NCBI GenBank assembly: GCA_029779845.1
Contig: JAKOZT010000092.1
Span: 1-64,000, forward strand
DNA from: Pseudomonadota bacterium
GTDB taxonomy: Bacteria > Pseudomonadota > Gammaproteobacteria > Burkholderiales > Burkholderiaceae_C
Reading direction: 5' to 3'
DNA: 64,000 bases
Part shown: positions 9,402 through 18,861 of the stretch, piece after piece
How positions within the stretch are numbered: the stretch's first letter is position 1
How the letters are laid out: the number at the start of each line of letters is the position of its first letter
Program-made: the position numbers and the translations under genes
Notes under the pieces: generated by a model
Database searches by the model: none
What the model saw: only the letters and a program-made list of their open reading frames with translations
What the model was told of the DNA's origin: nothing

Positions 9402-10279
9402 GACTGCTGCTCAAGTTCAATGCCGTGTTCGTGGCGATCTTCCTGCTCGGCCTCGTCGCCACCGGCGCGATGACGCGCCAGATGCTCGAACGCAACGCGC
9501 AGCAGGAGACGCTGCAGCAGGCGCGCTTCCTGCTCGAGAAGGCGCTGGCGGTGCGCAGCTACACCTCCACGCAGGTGGCGCCGCTGCTCGAGACGCAGAT
9601 GAAGTACGCCTTCCTGCCGCAATCGGTGCCGGCCTTCTCGGCCACCGAGGTGCTCGCCAGGCTGCAGCAGACGCATCCCGAGTACGCCTACAAGGAGGCG
9701 ACGCTCAACCCCACCAACCCGCGCGACCGCGCGGTGGAGTGGGAGGCCGACGTGATCGCCGAATTCCGCAAGTCGGCCGAGCGCAAGGAGTTCGTCGGCG
9801 CGCGCGACACGCCGGCCGGCCGCGCCCTGTACATCGCGCGCCCGATCCGCATCGCCGACGAGGCCTGCCTGCGCTGCCACAGCACCGTCGAGACCGCGCC
9901 GCGCACACTGGTCGACAAGTACGGCCCGGCCAACGGCTTCGGCTGGCAGATGGGCGAGGTGGTCGGCGCGCAGCTGGTGACGGTGCCGATGGCCGTGCCG
10001 ATGGCGCGCGCGCACGCGGCCTGGGCGCTGTTCATGGGCATGCTCGCGGCGGTGTTCGTGGTGATCGCGGTGGCGCTCAACGCGATGCTGTGGTGGCTGG
10101 TGATCCGCCCGGTGACGCGCCTGGCGCGGCTGGCCGACCGCGTCAGCCTCGGCGAGCTCTCCGCGCCCGGCTTCGCCACCGGCACGCGCGACGAGATCGG
10201 CCGGCTCGCGGCCTCGTTCGCGCGCATGCGCAAGAGCCTGGTGCAGGCGATGAAGATGCTGGAAGGAGCGCCGTCATGA
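9398..10279 (+). CDS. Membrane sensor with Tll0287-like c-type heme domain and HAMP domain
   Basis: A 293-residue inner-membrane protein. TM1 covers residues about 5-25. The periplasmic part (about 26-205) fits the DUF3365/Tll0287-like domain and holds one heme c site, CLRCH at 157-161, in RIADEACLRCHSTVE. TM2 is about residues 208-235 and is followed by a HAMP linker (VIRPVTRLARLADRVSLGEL, then DEIGRLAASFARMRKSL). The protein stops after HAMP and has no output domain, so the signal must go to a separate protein. The obvious partner is the kinase encoded next, whose ATG overlaps the stop codon. It may sense redox state or a small gas through the heme (inference). Confidence 0.85.
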   Translation: MRLLLKFNAVFVAIFLLGLVATGAMTRQMLERNAQQETLQQARFLLEKALAVRSYTSTQVAPLLETQMKYAFLPQSVPAFSATEVLARLQQTHPEYAYKEATLNPTNPRDRAVEWEADVIAEFRKSAERKEFVGARDTPAGRALYIARPIRIADEACLRCHSTVETAPRTLVDKYGPANGFGWQMGEVVGAQLVTVPMAVPMARAHAAWALFMGMLAAVFVVIAVALNAMLWWLVIRPVTRLARLADRVSLGELSAPGFATGTRDEIGRLAASFARMRKSLVQAMKMLEGAPS

Positions 10280-11742
10280 GTGCACGACCTCTCGGGCTCG
10301 ATGCCCGCGCGCCGCAGCCGCTGCCGGCGAGCTTCGGCAAGTACCGCGTCTGCCGCCTGCTCGGCGAAGGCGCGATGGGCGTGGTCTACGAGGCGCTCGA
10401 CCCCGACATCCACCGGCCCGTCGCGATCAAGGCGATCCGCGGCTCGCTGCTCGCACCCGACGCGCAGGATCTCGACGGCGCGCGGCGCTTCCGCACCGAG
10501 GCGCAGGCGGCCGGGCGGCTTTCGCACCCCAACATCGTCTCGGTGTACGAATACGCGCAGACCGGCGCGCAGCGCTACATCGCGATGGAATGCGTGGCCG
10601 GCGTGTCGCTGCACGAGACGGTGGCGCTGGGCTTTCGCCTGCCGCTGGCCGACACGCTGAGCGTGATCGCGCAATTGCTCGACGCGCTGGCCTACGCGCA
10701 CGCGCAAGGCGTGTGGCACCGCGACATCAAGCCCGCCAACCTGCTGCTGACCGCCGAGGGACGGCTGAAGGTCACCGACTTCGGCATCGCGCGCATCGAG
10801 GGCAGCGAGCGCACGCAGGCCGCCGCCACCGTGCTCGGCTCGCCCGGCTACATGGCGCCCGAGCGCTACACCGACGAGGCGCCGGACGCGCGCGTCGACA
10901 TCTTCTCGTGCGGCGTGCTGCTCTACGAACTGCTGACCGGCTGCGCGCCCTTCCGCGGCTCGGCCGGCGCGGTGATGTACCAGGTGATGCACGACGAGCC
11001 CGCGCCGCCCTCGACGCTGGCGATCGAGCCATCGGTGCCGGCCGCCTTCGACGCCGTGGTGGCGCACGCGCTCGCCAAGCGGCCGGCGGATCGTTTCGCC
11101 GATGCGGCGCAGATGCGCACCGCGCTGGCCGAAGCGGCGGCGATGCCGATCGCGCCGCAGGTCTCGCCCGAGACGATGCGCCGGCTGCGCCACGCGCGCG
11201 GCGACGCGCCGACGCAGCTGCTGCCGCGCGCGCTGGCCGTGATGCCGCGCGGCGGCACGCCGCCGCAGGCGCCGGCCGTGCCTTCCGCGCCGGCACCGAC
11301 CGGCTGGGATGCGCAGGCGCTGCGCGCGCTCGAACAGCTGCTGCTGCCGCAACTCGGCCCGATGGCGCGCTACGTGGTGCGCGACGCCACACGGCGCGCG
11401 CACGACCTCGCCGGGCTGATCTCGACCATCGCGCGCGAAGCCGTCGAGCCGGCCGAGCGCGTGCGCTTCCTGGCGCGTGCGCAGCGCCTCGTGCCGGCAA
11501 CGCCGCCCGCCATGCCCTCATCCGCGCTGCCCGTGCTGGGCACGACGCCGATGCAGCCGGCGCTGGTGGAACGGGCGGCGCGCGTGCTGGCCGAACACAT
11601 CGGCCCGATCGCCACCCTGCTCGCCCGCCGCGCCGCAGCGGTGGCCGCGACGCGCGAAGCCTTCTACGCCGCGCTGGTGCAGGCCGCGGGGCGCGACGCG
11701 GATCGCAAGGGCTTGCTCAGGAGGCTGTGGGCGTTGGGGTGA
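10276..11742 (+). CDS. Eukaryotic-type Ser/Thr protein kinase
   Basis: A 488-residue kinase, apparently soluble. The kinase domain spans about residues 23-290: glycine loop GEGAMG (30-35), Lys52 in PVAIKAI, catalytic HRDIKPANLLL (His148-Arg-Asp150), DFG at 168-170, and an activation segment with VLGSPGYMAPERY. All residues needed for activity are present. The C-terminal ~200 residues (from about MRRLRHARGDAPTQLLPRA) are unrecognised, with helices that repeat AARVLAEHIGPIATLLARRA-like segments. No transmembrane segment is evident, unlike many PknB kinases. The ATG at 10276 overlaps the sensor gene stop. The order FecR, heme/HAMP sensor, kinase suggests a relay from periplasm to cytosol. Confidence 0.92.
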   Translation: MSARPLGLDARAPQPLPASFGKYRVCRLLGEGAMGVVYEALDPDIHRPVAIKAIRGSLLAPDAQDLDGARRFRTEAQAAGRLSHPNIVSVYEYAQTGAQRYIAMECVAGVSLHETVALGFRLPLADTLSVIAQLLDALAYAHAQGVWHRDIKPANLLLTAEGRLKVTDFGIARIEGSERTQAAATVLGSPGYMAPERYTDEAPDARVDIFSCGVLLYELLTGCAPFRGSAGAVMYQVMHDEPAPPSTLAIEPSVPAAFDAVVAHALAKRPADRFADAAQMRTALAEAAAMPIAPQVSPETMRRLRHARGDAPTQLLPRALAVMPRGGTPPQAPAVPSAPAPTGWDAQALRALEQLLLPQLGPMARYVVRDATRRAHDLAGLISTIAREAVEPAERVRFLARAQRLVPATPPAMPSSALPVLGTTPMQPALVERAARVLAEHIGPIATLLARRAAAVAATREAFYAALVQAAGRDADRKGLLRRLWALG

Positions 11743-11796
11743 TTGCGCTCCAGCCGGCGGCTGAGTCCGTGTCCAAGCGTCGCAGGCGAGGATCGC

Positions 11797-12128
11797 TGGT
11801 AGGCCGTGCTGGGCTCGAACCAGCGACCAAAGGATTATGCGTACCACTTCGGCTTTCGCCGCCCGTTTCCGGTTCGTGGTCTGGACTCTGTCTTGCCTTT
11901 CGGCCTTCCCGTCGAGTCTCTACACGTTCTCCCTCGTGGGAGCTTCGCTCGGCGTTGACATAGCGCACACGCGCCTTAGCGTTCACCGAATTTGAGAAGT
12001 TCTACTTCAAGGCAGAGTGAACTTGCCTTGAGCAACCCATGTGGATCGTCCCGTGCCTTGGCCGCGAAGCCATGGTGTAGGGAGTCACCCATCGAGTCCT
12101 CTGCTCTAACCAACTGAGCTAACGGCCC
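11797..12128 (-). tRNA. tRNA-Ile(CAU), interrupted in the anticodon loop by a group I intron
   Basis: The exons fold as tRNA-Ile2: acceptor GGGCCGT (5') pairs with ACGGCCT (3'), with a G-U pair at 1-72, D-arm GCTCAGTTGGTTAGAGC, and T-arm GCTGGTTCGAGCCCAGC; the CCA end is encoded at 11797-11799. Joining the exons gives the anticodon arm GAGGACTCATAATCCTT, with stem GAGGA/TCCTT and anticodon CAT. The gene is split between U33 and C34 by 255 bases. The CAU anticodon is normally changed to lysidine by TilS, so this tRNA reads AUA; it is likely the only such tRNA and hence essential. Automated tRNA finders may miss it because of the insert. Confidence 0.9.
11840..12094 (-). ncRNA. Self-splicing group I intron (IC3-like) in tRNA-Ile(CAU)
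   Basis: The 255-nt insert has group I hallmarks. The 5' exon ends in U (ACU) and the intron ends in G. The 5' end CGATGGGT gives a short P1 in which exon ACU pairs with GGU, with U-G at the splice site. The core resembles the Azoarcus tRNA-Ile intron: AAATTCGGTGAACGCTAAG then CAACGCCGAGC (P4/P5 region) and GTGTAGAGACTCGACGGG with the distal ACAGAGTCCAGACC (P3/P7). The P7 strands are GACTC (11914-11918) and GAGTC (11884-11888), where I recall GACUA/UAGUC in Azoarcus, a compensatory change. There is no homing endonuclease frame inside. Confidence 0.88.
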
Positions 12129-12175
12129 ACGGCTGCCATTGTCTCATGCTGGAAGAGGCCACAGGCCTGCCGAAG

Positions 12176-12805
12176 TCAGCTCATGAGCCCTTTCAGGTAG
12201 GCGCTGAACATGTCCGCCATCGCATCGGCGTAGGCCCTGATCTCGGCCGGCGTGCGCGGGCTTTCGGAAAAATCCTTACCCACCGCGCTGAGTGTCTGGG
12301 TGATCAGTCGGGTGGCCAGCGTGCGAGTGCGCGGCACCGCATCGGGCAGCACCTCGCGGATGAAATCGAGATAGAGCTTCTCCGAAGACGTCTTCACGGC
12401 CTTCGCTTCGGGCGCATCCCGGTAGAGCGGCGCGGCATCGCTGAGCGCGACACGCATCCCCGCCTCTTCGCACTCGGAACGGATGAAGGCATGAACCAGT
12501 TCGCGCAACCTGTCGAGTGGCGGCCTGCCGGTATCCCGCAGGATGGCGCGCAGCATCTGCGTCGTCTGCTCCCACTCGTCGCTCTGCAGACGGAACAGGA
12601 TCGCCGCCTTGTTCGGGAAGTACTGGTAGACCGATCCGACGCTAACGCCCGCCTTCTCAGCAACCCGCGCCGTGGTGAAGCGCGAGGCGCCTTCCCTGGC
12701 CAAAACCTGAACAGCGGCCTGCAGGATCGCGGCGACGAGCTCCGTCGAGCGGGTCTGCTGCGGCTCTTTGCGCGAGGAAACTTGGGGAATCTGGCGTCTG
12801 GTCAT
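12176..12805 (-). CDS. TetR-family transcriptional regulator
   Basis: A 209-residue repressor-type protein. The N-terminal helix-turn-helix is clear: ILQAAVQVLAREGASRFTTA, then RVAEKAGVSVGSVYQYFPNK (about residues 24-65); the remainder is the ligand-binding helical domain, with a TetR_C-type ending SAYLKGLMS. I start at the ATG at 12805 (MTRRQIPQVSSRKEP); longer frames run into the intergenic promoter. It is divergent from an MFS transporter gene and probably represses it until a substrate drug binds (inference). The base composition of the pair and of the 137-base gap is less GC-rich than its neighbours. Confidence 0.9.
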   Translation of the reverse strand: MTRRQIPQVSSRKEPQQTRSTELVAAILQAAVQVLAREGASRFTTARVAEKAGVSVGSVYQYFPNKAAILFRLQSDEWEQTTQMLRAILRDTGRPPLDRLRELVHAFIRSECEEAGMRVALSDAAPLYRDAPEAKAVKTSSEKLYLDFIREVLPDAVPRTRTLATRLITQTLSAVGKDFSESPRTPAEIRAYADAMADMFSAYLKGLMS

Positions 12806-12942
12806 GGGTGTGTGCACGGTTGGCCGAATGCGAATAGCGAAAGCGATCAATCCGTCATATTCTATCAACGCGATTAATTCGTCGCATTTTGCGGACGACC
12901 ACGAAACCCTCCGCTCCATCGCGCCTTCTGAGGACGACACCA

Positions 12943-14187
12943 TTGACCACCACCCAACACCCGATTTCATCCTCCGCGGCACCGGCGTCGCCCGCGAGCA
13001 CCTCTGTCTTCCTGAAACTGCTGCCCATCACGCTGGCGGTTTTCATCGGCTTTCTCACCATCGGAATGCAGTTGCCGGTTCTGCCGCTGCATCTGCACGA
13101 AAGACTGGGCATGGGCACGCTGGTGGTCGGCCTGGTCATGGGCTCGCAGTTCGCCGCCGCATTGCTGTCGCGCGCCTGGGCCGGCAACTTCGCCGATCTG
13201 CGCGGCGCCAAGCACGCGGTGATCGTCGGCCTGCTTTTCGCTGCCGGTTCCGGCCTGGCCTATCTGGCGTCGCTGGCCTTCGGGGGCACGCCGGCAGCAT
13301 CGACCTGGATCCTGCTCCTGGGCCGCGTGCTACTGGCCTTGGGTGAAAGCCTGATCGTCACCGGTGCCCTCGGCTGGTCCATTGGCCTGGTCGGCGTGCA
13401 GAACGCAGGCAAGGTCATGGTCTGGGTCGGCATCGCCATCTTCGGCGCCTACGCGCTGGGCGCGCCGGCGGGCGTGGCGGTGAACGCACGTTGGGGCTTC
13501 AGGGGCGTGTCCGCGGCCACGATCCTGATTCCGCTGCTGGCCTTGCTGGCCGTGTCGCGCGTGCAGGCGATTGCGCCTTCCGCGACACGGCGCACCCCGT
13601 TCTACAAGGTGCTGGGCGCCGTGCTGTGGCCGGGCACGGGGCTCGCGCTTTCCAGCGTGGGCTTTGGCCTGATCATGGCTTTCATCGCGCTGCTCTTCGC
13701 CGCCAGGAACTGGGGCGACTCCTCGCTGGCGTTCACGATCTTCGGCGCGGCCTTCATCGGCGCACGCCTGTTCTTCGGGCATCTACCGGACAAGATCGGC
13801 GGGGCCAAGGTGGCACTGGTGAGCGTCGCCATCGAGACAGCGGGGCAACTACTCATCTGGGGCGCCGACACCGCGTCCCTTGCCTATCTGGGCGCGGCGC
13901 TGACCGGCTTCGGCTACTCACTGGCCTTCCCCGCATTCGGGGTGGAGGCCGTACGACGTGCGCCGCCGCAAACCCGCAGCCTGGCCATGGGCGCCTACGT
14001 GGCATTCCTGGACATGGCCTTGGGCGTGACCACGCCGCTGGCGGGTGCATTGGCGGACGCGCGGGGGATCGCATCGGTCTATCTGGCCGGAGCGATTGCC
14101 GTGGCGCTTTCCCTGGGTGTCGCTGTCACGCTGCTGGCAAATGCGCCCACGGGAACACGGCACAACCGAGCAGGCTCACCGGGATGA
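12943..14187 (+). CDS. MFS transporter of the YhhS/YfcJ drug-efflux type
   Basis: A 12-helix major facilitator of about 414 residues. The first helix follows LKLLPITLAVFIGFLTIGMQ, with the motif PVLPLHLHERLGMGTLVVGL, then loop 2-3 AWAGNFADLRGAKHAV, a variant of the MFS motif A (GxxaDrxGrk), and the loop 8-9 HLPDKIGGAKV copy. This subgroup includes YhhS-like arabinose/drug exporters. I choose the TTG at 12943 because GAGGA precedes it by eight bases and no ATG or GTG lies in frame near the first helix; another TTG at 12889 has no ribosome-binding site. It is divergent from the TetR gene, its probable regulator. Confidence 0.88.
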   Translation: MTTTQHPISSSAAPASPASTSVFLKLLPITLAVFIGFLTIGMQLPVLPLHLHERLGMGTLVVGLVMGSQFAAALLSRAWAGNFADLRGAKHAVIVGLLFAAGSGLAYLASLAFGGTPAASTWILLLGRVLLALGESLIVTGALGWSIGLVGVQNAGKVMVWVGIAIFGAYALGAPAGVAVNARWGFRGVSAATILIPLLALLAVSRVQAIAPSATRRTPFYKVLGAVLWPGTGLALSSVGFGLIMAFIALLFAARNWGDSSLAFTIFGAAFIGARLFFGHLPDKIGGAKVALVSVAIETAGQLLIWGADTASLAYLGAALTGFGYSLAFPAFGVEAVRRAPPQTRSLAMGAYVAFLDMALGVTTPLAGALADARGIASVYLAGAIAVALSLGVAVTLLANAPTGTRHNRAGSPG

Positions 14188-14217
14188 ACGGCGAGGCGCT
14201 TCGCGAAAGATTGCGCC

Positions 14218-15240
14218 CTACTTCGCGCTCAGCGCATTGCTCACCAGCCGCGAGGTGATGTCGACGATCTGGATCATGCGGTCGTAGGCCATGCGCGTCG
14301 GGCCGATCACGCCGAGCGTGCCGACCACGCGGCCGTCGACCACGTAGGGCGCCGACACCACCGACAGCTCTTCGTAGGGCACCACCATGCTCTCGCCGCC
14401 GATGTAGATGCGCACGCCCTCGGCGCGGCTGCTCACGTCGAGCAGGCGCATCAGCTGCGTCTTCTGCTCGAACAGGTCGAACAGCTTGCGCAAGGAACCC
14501 ATGTCGCTGGCCAGATCCTGCACCGTCAGCAGGTTGCGCTCGCCGGAGATCACCACCTGCTCCTGGCTGTCGGCGATCGCCTCGCTGCCAGCCTGCACCG
14601 CGGCCTGCATCAGCGCCGCGATCTCACCGCGCAGCGCGTCGACCTCGGTCTTCAGCCGCTCGCGCACCTGCTCGAGGGTCAGCCCGGCGTAGTGCGCGGT
14701 CAGGTAGTTGCTCGCTTCGATCAGCTGCGCCTGGGTGTAGTCCTGCGCGGTGAAGATCACGCGGTTCTGCACGTCGCCGTCGGGCGCGACGATGATCACC
14801 AGCACGCGCCGCTCCGACAGGCGCATGAACTCGATGTGGTGGAACACGCTGGGCTTGCGCGGCGCCGTCACCACACCGACGAAGCTCGACAGGCTCGACA
14901 GCAATTGCGCCGCGTTGGCGATCACGCGCTGGGGCTGGTCGGGCGGCAGCGCGGCTTCCGAGGGCGCGGCCTCGGGGCTGAGCGGCTGCGCGGTCAGCAT
15001 GGTGTCGACGAAGAGGCGGTAGCCGCGCGCCGTCGGGACGCGCCCCGCGCTGGTGTGCGGGCTGGCGATCAGGCCCAGCTCTTCCAGATCGGCCATCACG
15101 TTGCGGATGGTCGCCGGCGACAGCTCGAGCCCGCTCGCGCGCGACAGCGTGCGCGAGCCGACCGGCTGGCCGTCCGCGATGTAGCGTTCGACCAGCGTCT
15201 TCAACAGCGTCTTGGCGCGCTCGTCCAGCATGGTTTTCAT
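14218..15240 (-). CDS. hrcA: Heat-inducible transcription repressor HrcA
   Basis: HrcA binds CIRCE operators of groESL and dnaK operons and is released on heat shock. The 340-residue protein has the HTH start [20 protein letters not shown] and [20 protein letters not shown], followed by [20 protein letters not shown] and [19 protein letters not shown], nearly invariant in betaproteobacterial HrcA. The end is [20 protein letters not shown]. In-frame ATGs lie at 15261, 15240 and 15231; 15261 has AAGGGG upstream, while homology begins at MLDERAK (15231). The gene is divergent from nadK by about 60 bases, a common arrangement in Burkholderiales. I saw no CIRCE palindrome within the window. Confidence 0.96.
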   Translation of the reverse strand: MKTMLDERAKTLLKTLVERYIADGQPVGSRTLSRASGLELSPATIRNVMADLEELGLIASPHTSAGRVPTARGYRLFVDTMLTAQPLSPEAAPSEAALPPDQPQRVIANAAQLLSSLSSFVGVVTAPRKPSVFHHIEFMRLSERRVLVIIVAPDGDVQNRVIFTAQDYTQAQLIEASNYLTAHYAGLTLEQVRERLKTEVDALRGEIAALMQAAVQAGSEAIADSQEQVVISGERNLLTVQDLASDMGSLRKLFDLFEQKTQLMRLLDVSSRAEGVRIYIGGESMVVPYEELSVVSAPYVVDGRVVGTLGVIGPTRMAYDRMIQIVDITSRLVSNALSAK

Positions 15241-15300
15241 TGTAGGCGCGTGCGCCTTCATGCCCCTTGCGCCGAGGGGCCGTGTGGTGTAATTCCTCGC

Positions 15301-16176
15301 ATGTCGAACCGCTTCCGACACGCAGCGCTGGTGGGCAAGTACCAGGCACACGGCATCCGGCCGGTGCTGGAGGACATCGCCCACTTCCTGGTGCGGCAGG
15401 GGCTGGAGGTGTCGCTCGAGAAGCAGACCGCGCAGAGCACCGGCATCGCCGACTACGGCTCCTTCACGCCCGACGAGCTGGGCCGCCACTGCGACCTCGC
15501 CGTGGTGGTGGGCGGCGACGGCACCATGCTCGGCGTCGCGCGCGAGCTGGCGCGCCACGGCACGCCGCTGGTGGGCATCAACCAGGGGCGGCTCGGCTTC
15601 ATCACCGACGTGCCGATCAACGAGTTCGCCAAGGCGCTCGCGCCGATGATCGCGGGCGACTACGAGGAGGAACGCCGCACCATGCTGACCGGCGTGGTGT
15701 GGCGCGACGAGGAGCGCATCTTCGAAGGCTTCGCGGTCAACGACGTGGTGGTCAGCCGCGGCGCGGCCAGCAGCATGGTCGAGCTGAAGGTCGAGATCGG
15801 CAGCGAGTTCGTCGCCAACTTCCGCGCCGACGGGCTCATCCTCGCCGCGCCGACGGGCTCGACGGCCTACGCGCTTTCGGCCGGCGGGCCGATCCTGCAC
15901 CCCGGCATCGCCGGCTTCGTGATGGTGCCGATCGCGCCGCACGACCTGTCGAACCGCCCGATCGTGCTGCCCGACACTGCCGAGGTCTCGATCGAGATCG
16001 TCGCCGGGCGCGACACCAGCGTCTCGTTCGACATGCACGCGCTGGCCAGCCTGCTGCACGGCGACCGCATCGCGGTGCGCCGCTCGCGCGACCAGGTGCG
16101 CTTCCTGCACCCGCGCGGCTGGAGCTACTACGCGACGCTGCGGCGCAAGCTGCGCTGGAACGCCGGAGTGACGTGA
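15301..16176 (+). CDS. nadK: NAD kinase
   Basis: This cytosolic enzyme phosphorylates NAD to NADP. The 291-residue protein has the GGDGTML motif (residues 71-77) with the catalytic Asp73, [13 protein letters not shown], the diagnostic [16 protein letters not shown], and [20 protein letters not shown] for substrate binding; the end is [20 protein letters not shown]. Length and order match ATP-NAD kinases of proteobacteria. It begins a run of four plus-strand genes (nadK, recN, rapZ, LON-domain) and is separated from recN by four bases. Confidence 0.97.
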   Translation: MSNRFRHAALVGKYQAHGIRPVLEDIAHFLVRQGLEVSLEKQTAQSTGIADYGSFTPDELGRHCDLAVVVGGDGTMLGVARELARHGTPLVGINQGRLGFITDVPINEFAKALAPMIAGDYEEERRTMLTGVVWRDEERIFEGFAVNDVVVSRGAASSMVELKVEIGSEFVANFRADGLILAAPTGSTAYALSAGGPILHPGIAGFVMVPIAPHDLSNRPIVLPDTAEVSIEIVAGRDTSVSFDMHALASLLHGDRIAVRRSRDQVRFLHPRGWSYYATLRRKLRWNAGVT

Positions 16177-16180
16177 CGCC

Positions 16181-17869
16181 ATGCTGCGACGCCTCTCCCT
16201 GCGCGACTTCGTCATCGTCAGCGAGCTCGAAGTCGAGTTCGACGGCGGCTTCAGCGTGCTCACCGGCGAGACGGGCGCGGGCAAGTCGATCCTGGTCGAC
16301 GCGCTGCAGTTGGCGCTCGGCAGCCGCGGCGACGCCGGCGTGGTGCGCGAGGGCGCGGCGCGCGCCGAGATCGGCGCCGAGTTCGATCTGCCGCCGGCGC
16401 TCGCGGGCTGGCTCGACGAAGCCGGCTTCGAAGGCGGCGACGCCCTGCTGCTGCGCCGGACCATCGACGCGCAGGGCAAGAGCCGCGCCTGGATCAACGG
16501 CAGCGCCGCGACCGTCGCGCAGCTGCGCGAGGTGGCCGACGCGCTGGTCGACATCCACGGCCAGCACGCCTGGCAGAGCCTGACGCGCGGCGCCTCGGTG
16601 CGCGCGCTGCTCGATGCCTATGCCGGCGTCGACACGGCCCCCTTGCAAGGCGCGTGGCAGCAATGGCGCGGCGCGCAGGAGGCCTTGGAAAAAGCCCGCA
16701 GCGCGCAGGCCGACCTGGAGCGCGAGCGTCTCGCCTGGCAGATCGGCGAACTCGACAAGCTCGCGCCCGCCGACGGCGAATGGGACGAGCTGGACGCCGA
16801 ACACCGCCGCCTGTCGCATGCGCAAGCGCTGATGGACGGCGCGCGCGCCGCGCTCGATGCGATCTCCGAAGCCGACCCGAACGCCGAGCAGCTCGCCGGC
16901 CTCGCGATCGACAAGCTGCAGGACGTGGCCGAGTACGACGCTGCGCTGGCCGGCGTGATCGACGCGCTGCAAGGCGCGCAGGCGCAGCTGCAGGACGCGG
17001 CGCACACGCTGGCGAGTTATCTGAACCGCGCCGAGCTGGACCCGCGGCGATTGCAGGCGCTCGACGAGCGCCTGTCGGCCTGGATGAGCCTGGCACGGCG
17101 CTACCGCCGCACGCCCGCCGAGCTGCCGGCGCTGCTGGGGCAGTGGCGCGGCGAACTGGCCGCGCTCGATGCGGCCACCGATCTGCAGGCGCTGCAAGGT
17201 GCGGCCGATGCGGCCAAGGCGGCCTTCGACAAGCAGGCGGCCAGCGTCTCGAAGCAGCGCAAGGCCGCCGCGCCCAGGCTCGCCGCCGCCGTCACGCAGG
17301 CGATGCAGCAGCTCGGCATGGCCGGCGGCCGCTTCGAGGTGGCGCTGCTCGCGCAGGACGCGCCGCAATCCTTCGGCCTGGAGTCGGCCGAGTTCCTCGT
17401 CGCCGGCCACACCGGCAGCACGCCGCGGCCGCTGGCCAAGGTGGCCTCGGGCGGCGAGCTGTCGCGCATCGCGCTGGCGATCGCGGTGACGACCAGCCAG
17501 TTGGGCGAAGCCGGCACGCTGATCTTCGACGAGGTCGATGCCGGCGTCGGCGGTGCGGTGGCCGAGACCGTGGGCCGGCTGATGAAGCAGCTCGGCCGCG
17601 ACCGGCAGGTGCTGGCCGTGACGCATCTGCCGCAGGTGGCGGCCTGCGCCGACCATCACTTCGTCGTCGCCAAGCGCGCGCAGGGCGGCCGCGTCGCCAG
17701 CGAGGTCGCGCCGGTGGCCGGCGAGGCGCGCGTCGCCGAAGTGGCGCGCATGCTCGGCGGCGAGCGCCTGTCGGGCACCAGCCTCGCGCATGCGCAGGAG
17801 ATGCTGTCGGTGGGCGCCACGCCGAACACCACGGTGCGGGCCGCGCCAGGCAAAGGGCGCAAGGCATGA
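16181..17869 (+). CDS. recN: DNA repair protein RecN
   Basis: RecN is an SMC-like ATPase used in double-strand break repair. The 562-residue protein has Walker A GETGAGKS at 29-36 in an N-terminal head half, a central coiled-coil region rich in Ala/Glu/Lys (about 160-370), and the C-terminal head half with the ABC signature [10 protein letters not shown] and Walker [17 protein letters not shown], followed by VTHLPQVAA. Length matches the family (about 550-560). Its stop overlaps the ATG of rapZ (ATGA), so the two are translationally coupled. Confidence 0.97.
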   Translation: MLRRLSLRDFVIVSELEVEFDGGFSVLTGETGAGKSILVDALQLALGSRGDAGVVREGAARAEIGAEFDLPPALAGWLDEAGFEGGDALLLRRTIDAQGKSRAWINGSAATVAQLREVADALVDIHGQHAWQSLTRGASVRALLDAYAGVDTAPLQGAWQQWRGAQEALEKARSAQADLERERLAWQIGELDKLAPADGEWDELDAEHRRLSHAQALMDGARAALDAISEADPNAEQLAGLAIDKLQDVAEYDAALAGVIDALQGAQAQLQDAAHTLASYLNRAELDPRRLQALDERLSAWMSLARRYRRTPAELPALLGQWRGELAALDAATDLQALQGAADAAKAAFDKQAASVSKQRKAAAPRLAAAVTQAMQQLGMAGGRFEVALLAQDAPQSFGLESAEFLVAGHTGSTPRPLAKVASGGELSRIALAIAVTTSQLGEAGTLIFDEVDAGVGGAVAETVGRLMKQLGRDRQVLAVTHLPQVAACADHHFVVAKRAQGGRVASEVAPVAGEARVAEVARMLGGERLSGTSLAHAQEMLSVGATPNTTVRAAPGKGRKA

Positions 17870-18861
17870 GCGCGAGCAGCCAGAACAACAGCAACGACAA
17901 CACCCGCGAGGTGCTCGACCACCTCGAACGCCTGCACCCCGCGCCCGCCGACGCGCTGGCGCCGCACGAGGTGGTGCTGGTCACCGGCATCTCGGGCTCG
18001 GGCAAGTCGGTGGCGTTGCACGCGCTGGAGGACGCCGGCTTCTTCTGCGTTGACAACCTGCCGCCCGAGCTGCTGCGCGCCTTCCTGCGCCTGGAGCACG
18101 AGCGCTCCGAGCGGCGCGTCGCGATCGCGGTCGACGTGCGCAGCGCCGGCTCGCTGCCTCATCTATTGCCGCTGCTCGACGAGCTGAAGGGCGAAGGCGT
18201 GGCGGTGATCTCGCTGTTCCTCGACGCCAGCACCGACGCGCTGGTGCGCCGCTTCTCCGAAACGCGCCGCCCGCATCCGCTGTCCGACGACGCGCCCAAG
18301 CCCGGCCCGGCGCGCCGCCGCGGCGACAGCGCGATCGACGGCCGGCGCGCGCTGGTCGACGCGATCGAGCTGGAGCGCGAGCTGCTCGCCGGGCTGCGCG
18401 AGGTCTCGACGGTGATCGACACCAGCCAGCTGCGCCCGGCGCAGCTGCGCGCCTGGATGCGCGATCTGGTGCGCGCCGAGGCGAGCGGGCTGACGCTGGT
18501 GTTCGAGAGCTTCGCCTTCAAGCACGGCGTGCCGCTGGACGCCGACTACGTGTTCGACGTGCGCGTGCTGCCCAACCCCTACTACATCCGCGAGCTGCGT
18601 CCGCAGACCGGGCGCGACGCGCCGGTGGTCGAGTACCTGCAGGCGCAGCCCGAGGCCACCGAGATGCTGGCGCAGATCGAGGCCTTCCTGACGCGCTGGC
18701 TGCCTGCCTTCGAGGCCGACCAGCGCAGCTACCTCACCGTGGCGATCGGCTGCACCGGCGGGCAGCACCGCTCGGTGTATTTCGCCGAGACGCTGGCGCG
18801 GCGCTTCGGCGCGCGCTCGGGCACGCTGGTGCGGCATCGCGAGCTGGACGCGCGTGACTGA
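17866..18861 (+). CDS. rapZ: RNase adapter protein RapZ (nucleotide-binding)
   Basis: RapZ guides RNase E to the small RNA GlmZ in enterobacteria and binds nucleotides and glucosamine-6-phosphate; its role in betaproteobacteria is less clear. The 331-residue protein has Walker A GISGSGKS at 41-48, then [63 protein letters not shown] and VLPNPYYI, and [12 protein letters not shown] near the end. The N-terminal ~33 residues are an extra, poorly conserved extension. It overlaps both recN and the following LON-domain gene. Confidence 0.95.
   Translation: MSASSQNNSNDNTREVLDHLERLHPAPADALAPHEVVLVTGISGSGKSVALHALEDAGFFCVDNLPPELLRAFLRLEHERSERRVAIAVDVRSAGSLPHLLPLLDELKGEGVAVISLFLDASTDALVRRFSETRRPHPLSDDAPKPGPARRRGDSAIDGRRALVDAIELERELLAGLREVSTVIDTSQLRPAQLRAWMRDLVRAEASGLTLVFESFAFKHGVPLDADYVFDVRVLPNPYYIRELRPQTGRDAPVVEYLQAQPEATEMLAQIEAFLTRWLPAFEADQRSYLTVAIGCTGGQHRSVYFAETLARRFGARSGTLVRHRELDARD

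Noticed and set aside
12889-12942. Upstream TTG start for the MFS transporter
   Set aside because: No ribosome-binding site; TTG at 12943 has GAGGA at good distance and gives a normal-length protein.
14692-15300. Upstream extension of the NAD kinase frame
   Set aside because: The extension is antisense to hrcA; NadK homology starts exactly at the ATG at 15301.
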